A stretch of 31,027 nucleotides of DNA from Alloprevotella sp. (GTDB lineage: Bacteria > Bacteroidota > Bacteroidia > Bacteroidales > Bacteroidaceae), in NCBI GenBank assembly GCA_017477205.1, contig JAFUXE010000049.1, forward strand, positions 1-31,027, written 5' to 3'. A program made the position numbers and the translations under genes. A model generated the notes under the pieces. It did no database searches, had not been told where the DNA came from, and saw only the letters and a list, made by a program, of their open reading frames with translations. Below, one piece after another: positions 22,666-30,160 of this stretch. Each line of letters starts with the position of its first letter. Within the stretch, counting starts at the first letter, position 1.

Positions 22666-24093
22666 TCATAAAGTTGAGCGAAAATAGATAAAACATGCCA
22701 GACAGATGCCGCTGGCCAGCGCACCGATGGCGATGGAGAGCGTCAGGTCCAGCCCGAAGCCTATCTTGGCGGTGCAGAGGAAGGAGGTACACACCATCGT
22801 CATGAACAAGGCGGGGAGCAAGGCTATGAGATAGCGCAGTCCACTGCGGCGTGCGAGGTACACCGTCGCCGTCCACAACATGAAGCAGGCCAGCGTCTGG
22901 TTGCTCCAGCCGAAATAGTTCCAGATGGTGTTGAAGCCGTCCTTGTCCGCCACGTTGTACCACAGCAGCAGGGCTGCAATGCCGAAGAGCGGGAGGCTGA
23001 CAAGCAGGCGGTTGCGCACGGGATGCTGGCTGAAGTGGAGGAAGTCCGCCACGATGAGACGGGCGGAGCGGAAGGCCGTATCGCCACTGGTGATGGGAGC
23101 CGCCACAACGCCGAGGATGGCAAGGATGCCGCCCACGATGCCAAGCCAGCTGTTGGAAACAGCCGTCACCACTTCAGGGGCTTGCGCCGCCGCCGTGCTT
23201 CCCACCTCGGCAGCCCCGCCGTCGTAGAAGAACCAGCTGGCCACCGTGGCCCAGATGAGGGCTACGACGCCCTCCGTAATCATGGCGCCGTAGAAGACGG
23301 GGCGACCTTTGCGTTCCGAGCTGAGGCAACGCGCCATCAGCGGGCTCTGCGTAGCGTGGAAACCGCTCACGGCGCCGCAGGCAATCGTGATGAAGAGGCA
23401 GGGGAAGACGGGCTGCTGTGCGAGGTTCTCCGTCGTCGCCATGTCCCAGACCTCGGGAAGTGCTGGCCATTTCACGAAGAGGACGGCACCGAGCGCCACC
23501 GCCATGAAGAGCAGGGCGAAGGCGAAGAGCGGATAAATCTTCCCGATAATTTTGTCGATGGGCAGCATCGTCGCCAGCGCGTAGTAGCAGAAGATGGCGG
23601 CCACCCAAAGCATGATGGAAGCCTGCGTGCCACCCGTCATGCCACCCAGGATGAGGGCGGGACTATAGACGAACACCGTTCCGACCATGAGCAGAACGAC
23701 GATGGAGAAGATGAGGAGCACCGTCTTGGCATGGCGTCCGAGATACACGCCCACAAGTTCCGGCAGGCTTGCCCCGTCGTGGCGCATGGAGAGCATGCCG
23801 CAGAGGTAGTCGTGGACGGCACCGGCAAAGATGCAGCCGAAGACTATCCACAAATAGGCCGCGGGACCGAACTTCGCCCCCATGATGGCACCGAAGATGG
23901 GACCCGTGCCGGCAATATTCAGGAACTGAATCATAAAGACCTTCCAACCGGGAAGGACAATGTAGTCCACGCCGTCCGCCTTTGCGACGGCGGGCGTTTT
24001 GCGGTCGTCAGGGCCGAATACACGCTCCACAAGCCTGCCGTAGAAGAAGTATCCCACAACAAGCAGGAGGAGACTCAACGAAAATGATATCAT
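22666..24093 (-). CDS. cstA: Carbon starvation protein CstA-family transporter
   Basis: A 475-residue polytopic inner-membrane protein with a dozen or more hydrophobic segments. Diagnostic pieces are GYFFYGRLVERVFG near the start, VLPGWKVFMIQFLNIAG, GPIFGAIMGAKFGPAAYLWI, GAVHDYLCGMLSMRHDGAS, SGFHATQSPLMARC and GDTAFRSARLIVADF, all typical of the CstA family, shown in enterobacteria to take up peptides or pyruvate. It is the shorter form common in Bacteroidetes. It is the most upstream gene of the minus-strand run cstA-lipoprotein-fucIAK. Association with fucose use is only positional; no sugar transport is documented for the family to my knowledge. Confidence 0.93.
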   Translation of the reverse strand: MISFSLSLLLLVVGYFFYGRLVERVFGPDDRKTPAVAKADGVDYIVLPGWKVFMIQFLNIAGTGPIFGAIMGAKFGPAAYLWIVFGCIFAGAVHDYLCGMLSMRHDGASLPELVGVYLGRHAKTVLLIFSIVVLLMVGTVFVYSPALILGGMTGGTQASIMLWVAAIFCYYALATMLPIDKIIGKIYPLFAFALLFMAVALGAVLFVKWPALPEVWDMATTENLAQQPVFPCLFITIACGAVSGFHATQSPLMARCLSSERKGRPVFYGAMITEGVVALIWATVASWFFYDGGAAEVGSTAAAQAPEVVTAVSNSWLGIVGGILAILGVVAAPITSGDTAFRSARLIVADFLHFSQHPVRNRLLVSLPLFGIAALLLWYNVADKDGFNTIWNYFGWSNQTLACFMLWTATVYLARRSGLRYLIALLPALFMTMVCTSFLCTAKIGFGLDLTLSIAIGALASGICLACFIYFRSTL

Positions 24094-24127
24094 ATTATAT
24101 TATTATTGTATTCTCTCGTTTGTCCCG

Positions 24128-24135
24128 CAAATATA
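24128..24135 (-). promoter_or_regulatory. -7 box of cstA (and perhaps the whole fucose run)
   Basis: On the minus strand TATATTTG followed by CGGG, 35 bases before the cstA start. The -33 region (TACTTC near 24155) is weak, which could mean an activator is needed. The 24136-24307 stretch holds no gene that I can support. Confidence 0.55.
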
Positions 24136-24307
24136 GAGAATTATATGAAAAAGAAGTACAGATTTCCCTATTTTTATGTCGCGGCAAGCGACAAAGCCGA
24201 TTCTTGCGGTGGCAAGCGGCAGAGCCGGTCAGGTTCCCATACGCCCGGATTCCAGGCAATACCCCCACACAAACATGCCCCCTACGGATAAGCACAAAAC
24301 ACAAAAG

Positions 24308-24327
24308 AATACTCTTTTCGGAGTATT
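24308..24327. promoter_or_regulatory. Inverted repeat overlapping the next promoter (possible operator)
   Basis: AATACTC and GAGTATT are 7-base arms around TTTTCG. The right arm overlaps the -33 TTG at 24326-24328. It could be a regulator site or a small terminator stem. Confidence 0.4.
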
Positions 24328-24356
24328 GTGCACCCTTTTTATTGCCCCTACTTTTG
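24326..24356 (+). promoter_or_regulatory. Promoter of the 42-residue Cys-rich protein
   Basis: TTG (24326-24328), 20 bases, then TACTTTTG (24349-24356) and CAGCC: a complete Bacteroidetes promoter, ending 21 bases before the ATG at 24378. Confidence 0.75.
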
Positions 24357-24377
24357 CAGCCAAAAACAGAGACGACG

Positions 24378-24506
24378 ATGGCCACAACACTGGGATATGA
24401 CATCTGTGCCCAATGCGAACACTACTGCAAGCGCAAAGTTTGCATTCAAACTTCCAATAATCACCTAACAAAAGTAAACAAGCCAACGAGTAAACGAGTA
24501 AACTAG
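24378..24506 (+). CDS. Small Cys-rich protein (42 aa), candidate metal-binding
   Basis: The frame from ATG 24378 to TAG 24506 encodes 42 residues beginning MATTLGYDICAQCEHYCKRK. Four cysteines and a histidine fall as C10-x2-C13-x-H15-x-C17-x4-C22, an arrangement compatible with binding a zinc ion or iron-sulfur cluster, although too short for a standard zinc ribbon. The last 12 residues (TKVNKPTSKRVN) are translated from an 8-base repeat array that also contains the stop. A strong promoter lies at the proper distance, which is the main reason to believe the gene. No signal peptide or membrane segment. I do not recognise a family. Confidence 0.6.
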   Translation: MATTLGYDICAQCEHYCKRKVCIQTSNNHLTKVNKPTSKRVN

Positions 24507-24614
24507 CCGCAGCTCGTCACTAAAAGAAGTAAACCAGTGGACGAGTAAACAAGTAAACAAGCTCTTTGCGGCGCAGCAAGCTCGTCTACTTGTTTACTTG
24601 TCAACTCGTCAACT
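24472..24614. repeat. Octanucleotide repeat arrays, two direct and one inverted
   Basis: Array 1 (24472-24503): AAGTAAAC, AAGCCAAC, GAGTAAAC, GAGTAAAC. Array 2 (24527-24561): AAGTAAAC, CAGTGGAC, GAGTAAAC, AAGTAAAC, AAG. Array 3 (24581-24614) is the same type on the other strand. Arrays 2 and 3 form a 13-bp perfect stem (24549-24561 with 24589-24601). Array 1 is translated as the end of the 42-residue protein; the hairpin may end its transcript. These fill the gap to the next gene. Confidence 0.75.
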
Positions 24615-24652
24615 AACAAAAAGCAAACAGTATTCACACAAAAAAATCAGTT

Positions 24653-25075
24653 ATGACAAGACGTACCAAGATAGCAGTCCTGTGGCTGCTGACCACTTGC
24701 GGATTCGCATACCACACCCTTTGTGACATGTTGCCCATGTTTTGGGGAAAGGACATGGCCATAATGGGCACCGACGGCGACGTAAGCCAAGGCATAATCA
24801 TCTTCATGATGGCACTTTCATTCCTTGTCCCTGTCTGCGGCATCTTCTGCCTAATGTCGAGGAAGAGGTATCTCCAGATAGTCAACGCCATATTGGCTTT
24901 GTTCGTCTTTCTGCTCAATGTGGCACACGCCTTTATGGAACTTCCTTCTGACAACGCAGGCCAATATATTGTCATGCCCACAATGATTCTCATCAGCTTC
25001 CTGCTATCGCGGCACAGCATTGAGTGCTTTAAGGAGGAAAGGCCCAGAAACCTGTGCAAGCCCTTTGCCTGTTGA
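24653..25075 (+). CDS. Small integral membrane protein, unknown function
   Basis: A 140-residue protein with four hydrophobic segments: VLWLLTTCGFAYHTLC (~9-24), IIIFMMALSFLVPVCGIFCL (~48-67), IVNAILALFVFLLNVAHAF (~76-94) and YIVMPTMILISFLLS (~105-119). Basic residues flank the N-terminus (MTRRTK) and the second segment (MSRKR), so N-in topology is likely. His21, Asp25 and the VAHAFME stretch are polar residues near membranes that could matter functionally. The start at 24653 is the only ATG that keeps the first segment. A possible bias to Cys is noted. No family is recognised. The promoter of the next lipoprotein overlaps its end. Confidence 0.7.
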   Translation: MTRRTKIAVLWLLTTCGFAYHTLCDMLPMFWGKDMAIMGTDGDVSQGIIIFMMALSFLVPVCGIFCLMSRKRYLQIVNAILALFVFLLNVAHAFMELPSDNAGQYIVMPTMILISFLLSRHSIECFKEERPRNLCKPFAC

Positions 25076-25094
25076 AAGAAAATCCATACTTTTG
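25064..25094 (+). promoter_or_regulatory. Promoter of the 179-residue lipoprotein
   Basis: TTTG (25064-25067), 19 bases, then TACTTTTG (25087-25094): full match to the Bacteroidetes pattern. The -33 lies within the 3' end of the membrane protein gene. Confidence 0.7.
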
Positions 25095-25146
25095 CGCTCC
25101 CAATCGTCAAAGTGGCGATACGGTAACACACATAAACTATATTTAT

Positions 25147-25686
25147 ATGATGAAAACGATGAAGTTTGGGAGCATGATGCTTTTGATGCTGGCCGCCATC
25201 TCCCTGGTCTCCTGCGGCAGTGACGATGTAGATGAGGATAACACCATCAGCTATGTACAGGTGTACTATTCCCTTGATACGTCTCAAGCCCTGCGCGACC
25301 AAGCCGAACTGACGTTTGAATGGTTCGGCGACGAAGGGGAGCGCAAAAAGAACTACATACAGTCCCCGGGGACCATCGCCCTTCGTGGGAGCGTGTATTT
25401 CCATGAACTCCCTGCCCACTGGGGCTTCCGCATCACGCCGCGCCTCAAGGCGGATCCGCAAACGGACGATGACGGCCCTCTTACATACACGGCCACGATG
25501 AAGCCCACCATACACTATGCAAGTGGGAGAACCGTGACTCTTTCCGAGACCGTCAGCACATTCTATGCGGAAAACAGCTATGACGGATGGTACAGCATGC
25601 TGCAATTCGAGTGCAGGCAAACGGGGCTTGTGCAGTCCATCGACAAGAACGGCAAGTGCCAGCAGGACGCCAACTACGTGTGGTAA
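25147..25686 (+). CDS. Lipoprotein of unknown function
   Basis: A 179-residue protein with a lipoprotein signal ending SLVSC (Cys23) and then an acidic linker GSDDVDEDN. The start may be ATG 25147 or ATG 25150, three bases apart; both follow the promoter at a sensible distance. The mature part is mostly beta with YVQVYYSLDTSQALR, ELTFEWFGDEGERKK, GSVYFHELPAHWGFRITPRLK and a C-terminal Cys pair (FECRQTG, GKCQQ) that might form a disulfide. The pattern resembles the small Ig-like lipoproteins of Bacteroidales but no family name can be given. A terminator follows. Confidence 0.75.
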   Translation: MMKTMKFGSMMLLMLAAISLVSCGSDDVDEDNTISYVQVYYSLDTSQALRDQAELTFEWFGDEGERKKNYIQSPGTIALRGSVYFHELPAHWGFRITPRLKADPQTDDDGPLTYTATMKPTIHYASGRTVTLSETVSTFYAENSYDGWYSMLQFECRQTGLVQSIDKNGKCQQDANYVW

Positions 25687-25708
25687 AGCATTGGCGAAAA
25701 GAACAAAG

Positions 25709-25741
25709 AAAAAAGCAGCCGCCCCCAAGCGACTGCTTTTT
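25709..25741 (+). terminator. Terminator after the lipoprotein gene
   Basis: AAAAAGCAG pairs with CTGCTTTTT, 9 bp with a T tract, loop of 14 bases with possible inner pairing. It begins 23 bases after the stop. Confidence 0.8.
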
Positions 25742-25755
25742 CATTATATTATTAC

Positions 25756-25793
25756 AAGTAAACAAGCGGACGAGTAAACGAGCGGCGAGTGAC
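25756..25793 (+). repeat. Mixed octad/heptad repeat array
   Basis: AAGTAAAC, AAGCGGAC, GAGTAAAC (8 bases each), then GAGCGGC, GAGTGAC (7 bases each). It joins the 8-base and 7-base unit types seen elsewhere in the window. It lies between the convergent lipoprotein and GH85 genes; nothing else is seen in this gap besides the terminator. Confidence 0.75.
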
Positions 25794-25824
25794 AGGCAAA
25801 GACTTATCACCCGCCGCTTTGTTC

Positions 25825-28800
25825 TTAGCGCAGCACTTTCGCGGTGCGGACGGGCTTGCCGTCCTTCACCACTTGCAGTATGAACACCTGCTGCTTCTCG
25901 GCATCGGCCTTCGAGATGCGGCGGCCGTCGACGGTGAAGTAGCGCACGTCGTCCTCACCGGCACCTGCCAGGAAGTCGTGGATGCCCACGTAGTCGATGA
26001 CCGTGATGTACTCGGCATTGTTGACAACGCCTTCGCCCCACATGTTCGAGAGCTTCACGCCTGCGTCGTATTTCCCCTGCAAGGGATAGGTGACGGAAAC
26101 CTCCGTGCCGTCGTCCTCGGCGAACGAGGCTCCGGGCAGCTGCCACTCGGACGTCGTCGTGATGTCTATGGAACCCGTGATGCCGGGGAAGCCCAGGGCG
26201 TCGTTGTCCGCCGTGCGGTCCTCGTAGCTTGCGGAAGCCGTGTTCTCGCCGCCGCTGCCTACCATCGCCACCATCTTGGCGGGCTTGTCGCCTGCCTTGC
26301 CGAAATTCTTGAACGTGCCGTCGGCCTCAAGCGTCTCAAAGGTGTAGTATGCCTGGAGGTTTGCGGGAACGGCGGCTGCGTCGTAGCCCTTCATGGCCTG
26401 AAGCACCTCGTCGTCGGAGAGTTCCTTGTCCCAAACCTGGAATTCGTCAATCCAGCCCACGAAGCCTGCCTTATAGACATTGCCGCCTCCGATGAAGATG
26501 GGCGCGTCGGCCACGGCGCGGGAGATACGGCTGTCGCTCATGTCGGAGCGGCGCGTCGGCGAGAACTCGTTGGAGCTGTCGAAGGTGTAGTCTGCCACCT
26601 TCCTGCCGTTGAAGTAGATTTTGTGGTGCATGCCGTTGGAAGTCACGACAACGTGGTTCCAGACGCCCTCCGTCACTTGATAGCCGCTGGACATCACGTT
26701 CTCGCAGGGGCCGTCGCGCGGTCCCCAGCCCATCGTGTTGAAGGAGATTTCGTTGGCGGGGTGGTCCTTCGTCATCGCCCAGTCGGCATGGCCGCCAAAG
26801 ACGGTACCCTTGGCAATGGCCGGACGGATGATGACCCAGAGGTCGCCCCAGTTGTTGTGCGGCCACGTGTCGTGTATCGTGTTCTTGTTGATGAGGTTCG
26901 TGCCCTGCTTGTCATGGGAGAACTTCTCGGCCTTGAACCAGAGAGCGTAGGAATACGCCATGCCCTTCTGCACCTCGCCGGGCACCATCAGCATGTTGGG
27001 GTCCTCGACACGCAGTGCACGAGATACCTTACCCTCGCCCTTGCGTGCAGTGTAGGAGTAATGGACGGGCTTGTTGATGTCCGTTTCCTTGACGTCGGAC
27101 TCAAACGTCAGCACCGTGGGTACGGCTCCCGTAGCCTCTGGCGTAATCTGGATGAAGCCGCGCGTGACGGATTCGTTGCCGTCCTTGTCCACGAAGTACA
27201 GGTCATAGACGCCTTCCTTCGCGATGCTGGTCTGGAGGTTCACGGCGTTCTGTGCGCTGGCCACGACTTCTCCCGTGACGGGATCGGCCACGCGCCATTC
27301 CTTCGCGGGGTCGCTCATGATGTCCTGAAGCCCTACTGTGAAGGTCTCACCGGGCTTCACGACATTCTTGTCCACAACGACGTCCGTGAGAATCTGGTTA
27401 TAGGGGATTTCCTGGTATTCCGTCCAGACGATGTCGCTGCCGTGGCGGCCGTCGGGGGAGACGGCACGCACGCCGAAGCGCCCCGTGCGGCCTTCAAAGC
27501 CGCTCACGAGGGGAACGTCCACGGCATAGGCTGCCCAGGAGGTCGTCGCCGTCAGCAGGTACTGGGGCTGGCCCTCCTGCTGGAAGTAGATTTCGTAGTA
27601 CCACGTGCCCACCTCGTCATTGTAGGTCTTCTGGTCGCCCGTTTCCTCGCGGCTGGCATAGCGGATCTTGAAGTCCAGGGCGTTGTAGCGGCCGCGGATG
27701 ATTTCCACCTCCTTGATGGTGGGCGTCACGGTGCCGTAGTCCGCAGCGGGGTCTGCGATGGCGAGTTCGCCGACGAGCATGTTGTAGTCAGCGGGCGTGC
27801 CGTCAAAGCTGAGGCCTATCATGGCTATCTGGTCACCGCTCTCGATGCCCAGCTGGCTGAGCGGAGCCGTGAACGTCTGCCACACGCCGGGGGCGGCGGC
27901 AGCGGGAATCTCCACTTCCCTGTACCTTGTCAGCGCACCGCGAAGCGCCACGAACACCTTGGCGTGCGTAGCCTCCGTGCCGGGCATCTTATAGGTGAGG
28001 GAGATGTTGTGGGAAGGCTCCACGGCGAGCTGCGTCTTGAAGAGCTTGATGCGGGAGAAGTCCGTGGCGCCGTGCACTTTCAGGCAGGAGCCGCCGAAGT
28101 ATGCCTCGTCAAAGGTGAGCTCGGCCTGGATGAGGCCGCTCAGGTTCGACGTCGTGGCCTTGTCGCTGCGGTCCGTAATCCACCAGCGCCACGTGGGCAG
28201 GAAGTCCTGCGTGTTGAGGTTGTACCACTTGTGGTCGAAGGCCACCTTGCCCTCGTTGTAGAACTTCAGTCCGTTGCCGAGGTTGAATCGCGTCACGAAG
28301 GGCAGCTGCTGGATGGTGGACTTCGCCGTCAGGAAGTGGGCCAGGCCGTGGAATTTCTTGAGGCTTGCATTGGCCAGCGTCGTGTTCCAGGCCATCTCGG
28401 GCAGTACGGCGGGGTTGCGGTTGCCGCCGCTGAACGTCAGCTCCTGCTTCAGGAGGTAGGCTTTCTGGATGGCGATGTCGGAGGTGCCGTCGTCCGTGGC
28501 GCTCTGGTGGATAAGGCTCTGGGAGTGTGCGCCCCAGAAGCCGATGGACGTCTTGCTGTTCAGCAGCGTGGACCAGGAAGCCTTGGGGGGATCCTTGTAG
28601 GCATACTGCTGGATGTCGAAGCCGGCGTAGATGTCGTAGGGATTGCGCCCCATATCCTCGGCCTTCTTGGCGGAGCTGCTCAGGAGGCTGCTCGTCCAGT
28701 TGTAGTTGAAGAAGAGCATATCGGAGACGCGGTTGTCCTTGTCGCCGAAGTTCAGCTGGTTGTGGGAGGCGAGGCCGTAGTCGAAGCGGATGCTTCCCGT

Positions 28801-29538
28801 GTCGCTCGTGCCGTCGTACCAGTAGAGCTTGAAGTCCCAGCCTATCTCCTCGCCGACCTGGTGGCACTCCTTGATGAAGTCGCGGAAGAGGGTCATCGTC
28901 GTGGGATTGGAGTAGAACTCGGAGTTCAGGCCGATGCCGTCGATGCCGTAGTACTTCATCAGTCGCACCAGCTGGCGCGTATGCAGGAAGTTGCCGTCAG
29001 CGTCCTTCTCCAGCAGTTTCTTCATGGCCTTCGAGTTGTCCGTGGAGCCGGAAGTCGTCACCTGCTGCGTATGGGGTATCGCCCAGCAGCAGCCCACTTC
29101 CACGCCGTTCTTGTGGGCTGCGTCGGCAAGGCCCGCCGTCACGCGGAACCAGGGAGCCGTCCAGTTTCCGTGGATGTTGATGTAGCTCCAGAGGCTGAAG
29201 TTGTCACCCTCGAAGCAGTAGCGCGGAAGCGCCTTCCACGTGACGGAGGGGTCGTCCAGCGGCACCCAGAGGCACATCTTCCTGTTCTTGTCCACGGAAC
29301 TGTTCACCTGGTAGTCCCCGTCCGAGATGCGCGGCAGGGGCCGCACGCGGCCGATGAAGAACTCATCGTCGATGGCGCTGACCCCCTTGGGGGGCGTTCC
29401 GGGTTCCCAGTTATCAAGATACTGCGCAAAATTGCCCTCCGCGTCCTTGATGTCCAACGGATGCGTCGGTGTGCGCTGCGCATTGCCGGCGGCGCATCCC
29501 AGCGCCAGCGCGGCAAGAATCAGTCTAACCTTTTTCAT
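25825..29538 (-). CDS. GH85 endo-beta-N-acetylglucosaminidase with LamG-like module
   Basis: A 1237-residue secreted glycosidase expected to cut between the two GlcNAc residues of the N-glycan chitobiose core. The signal peptide is MKKVRLILAALALGCAAGNA. The GH85 domain covers ~40-460: WVPLDDPSVTWKALPRYCF, SYINIHGNWTAPWF, GVEVGCCWAIPHT and the catalytic N-x-E in YGIDGIGLNSEFYS (Asn205, Glu207), then KLYWYDG, FFNYNW and DIYAGFDIQQY. Beta-sandwich regions follow (~480-800). A LamG/concanavalin-like module lies at ~860-1050 (SYALWFKAEKF ... WNHVVVTSNG ... GWIDEFQVWDKEL). The C-terminus (VRYFTVDGRRISKADAE ... GKPVRTAKVLR) is a sorting-like tail. It probably acts at the cell surface on host glycoproteins. 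Confidence 0.93.
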   Translation of the reverse strand: MKKVRLILAALALGCAAGNAQRTPTHPLDIKDAEGNFAQYLDNWEPGTPPKGVSAIDDEFFIGRVRPLPRISDGDYQVNSSVDKNRKMCLWVPLDDPSVTWKALPRYCFEGDNFSLWSYINIHGNWTAPWFRVTAGLADAAHKNGVEVGCCWAIPHTQQVTTSGSTDNSKAMKKLLEKDADGNFLHTRQLVRLMKYYGIDGIGLNSEFYSNPTTMTLFRDFIKECHQVGEEIGWDFKLYWYDGTSDTGSIRFDYGLASHNQLNFGDKDNRVSDMLFFNYNWTSSLLSSSAKKAEDMGRNPYDIYAGFDIQQYAYKDPPKASWSTLLNSKTSIGFWGAHSQSLIHQSATDDGTSDIAIQKAYLLKQELTFSGGNRNPAVLPEMAWNTTLANASLKKFHGLAHFLTAKSTIQQLPFVTRFNLGNGLKFYNEGKVAFDHKWYNLNTQDFLPTWRWWITDRSDKATTSNLSGLIQAELTFDEAYFGGSCLKVHGATDFSRIKLFKTQLAVEPSHNISLTYKMPGTEATHAKVFVALRGALTRYREVEIPAAAAPGVWQTFTAPLSQLGIESGDQIAMIGLSFDGTPADYNMLVGELAIADPAADYGTVTPTIKEVEIIRGRYNALDFKIRYASREETGDQKTYNDEVGTWYYEIYFQQEGQPQYLLTATTSWAAYAVDVPLVSGFEGRTGRFGVRAVSPDGRHGSDIVWTEYQEIPYNQILTDVVVDKNVVKPGETFTVGLQDIMSDPAKEWRVADPVTGEVVASAQNAVNLQTSIAKEGVYDLYFVDKDGNESVTRGFIQITPEATGAVPTVLTFESDVKETDINKPVHYSYTARKGEGKVSRALRVEDPNMLMVPGEVQKGMAYSYALWFKAEKFSHDKQGTNLINKNTIHDTWPHNNWGDLWVIIRPAIAKGTVFGGHADWAMTKDHPANEISFNTMGWGPRDGPCENVMSSGYQVTEGVWNHVVVTSNGMHHKIYFNGRKVADYTFDSSNEFSPTRRSDMSDSRISRAVADAPIFIGGGNVYKAGFVGWIDEFQVWDKELSDDEVLQAMKGYDAAAVPANLQAYYTFETLEADGTFKNFGKAGDKPAKMVAMVGSGGENTASASYEDRTADNDALGFPGITGSIDITTTSEWQLPGASFAEDDGTEVSVTYPLQGKYDAGVKLSNMWGEGVVNNAEYITVIDYVGIHDFLAGAGEDDVRYFTVDGRRISKADAEKQQVFILQVVKDGKPVRTAKVLR

Positions 29539-29605
29539 TTCTTATAGAATTGTGTTTGTTCTTCTTACGGTAGCATATAGCTCCGCTTCCTATTAGATTG
29601 CACGG

Positions 29606-29613
29606 CAAATATA
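29606..29613 (-). promoter_or_regulatory. -7 box of the GH85 gene
   Basis: On the minus strand TATATTTG followed by CCG, about 68 bases before the start. No clear -33 is seen. Confidence 0.5.
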
Positions 29614-29677
29614 CGCAATCCCCAGGAAAAAGGGCGCAGCAAGCGCGGGATTTTGGAAATTCTTTGCGGCAAGAGAG

Positions 29678-29691
29678 CGAAAGTCGAAAGT
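29678..29691 (+). repeat. Heptad pair
   Basis: CGAAAGT is repeated twice in tandem; same 7-base period as the other arrays in the window. Confidence 0.4.
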
Positions 29692-29701
29692 CAAGCACAC
29701 G

Positions 29702-29757
29702 CTAATGTTACATTTGTGCAAGCGTCACAAATGTCACCGTCACAAATGTAACATTAG
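29702..29757. repeat. 17-bp perfect inverted repeat with a third internal copy
   Basis: CTAATGTTACATTTGTG (29702-29718) is the exact inverse of CACAAATGTAACATTAG (29741-29757). Inside the loop CACAAATGT occurs once more (29726-29734). It may terminate transcription from either side: it lies between the SMR gene end and the GH85 promoter. The 29539-29817 gap otherwise holds only that promoter, a heptad pair and a GC-rich imperfect palindrome near 29775-29812. Confidence 0.7.
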
Positions 29758-29817
29758 AGTGGCTCGCTGCGTTGCCGAGCGGCAAGCGTCCTTCGGCTGA
29801 GCGGTCGCGATACCATT

Positions 29818-30141
29818 TTATGATATGGTTTTAAGTCCAACGATTGACGCGATGAGCGTCGTGAGGAAGAAAAGTCGCCAGAAGTTGGCAGGCTCATGAA
29901 AGATGAAGATGCCTACCAGTACCGCCCCCACAGCCCCTATGCCTGTCCATACAGGATATGCCGTGCCAATGGGTAGTGTCTGCGTGGCCTTTGCCAGCAA
30001 CACTGCACTCAGGATGTAGAAAGCGGCAAATGCGCTTATCCACGTCCACCATTCGAAGCCAACAACTCCCTTGCTTCGTCCGAGGCAATAGGTGAAGCCC
30101 ACTTCACACAATCCTGCTAAAATCAGAATAATCCAGTTCAT
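29818..30141 (-). CDS. sugE: Small multidrug resistance (SMR) family exporter, SugE/Gdx type
   Basis: A 107-residue protein with four transmembrane helices. The first (IILILAGLCEVGFTYCLG) carries the essential membrane Glu13; the third region reads PIGTAYPVWTGIGAVGAVLVG, and FHEPANFWRL follows, all of which fit the SugE/Gdx branch better than EmrE/QacE. Members export guanidinium or quaternary ammonium compounds by proton exchange as dual-topology dimers. No guanidine riboswitch is visible, since the next gene upstream ends only 19 bases away. It is the last gene of the minus-strand run hydrolase - Nim-like - SMR. Confidence 0.88.
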   Translation of the reverse strand: MNWIILILAGLCEVGFTYCLGRSKGVVGFEWWTWISAFAAFYILSAVLLAKATQTLPIGTAYPVWTGIGAVGAVLVGIFIFHEPANFWRLFFLTTLIASIVGLKTIS

Positions 30142-30160
30142 AACGCCTGTGTTTTAGACT

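Noticed and set aside
24175..24235. Imperfect direct repeat (GGCAAGCG..AGAGCCG type) before the small Cys-rich gene
   Set aside because: Two copies about 30 bases apart with several differences; too weak to call as an element or regulatory site.
25789..29547. Open frame of 1252 codons on the plus strand opposite GH85
   Set aside because: It is the antisense of a clearly conserved GH85 gene; long antisense frames are common at high GC with this codon use, and its translation shows no domain or signal.
29775..29816. Guanidine riboswitch for the SMR exporter
   Set aside because: This GC-rich imperfect palindrome lies after the gene, and the 19-base gap before it is too short for a riboswitch.
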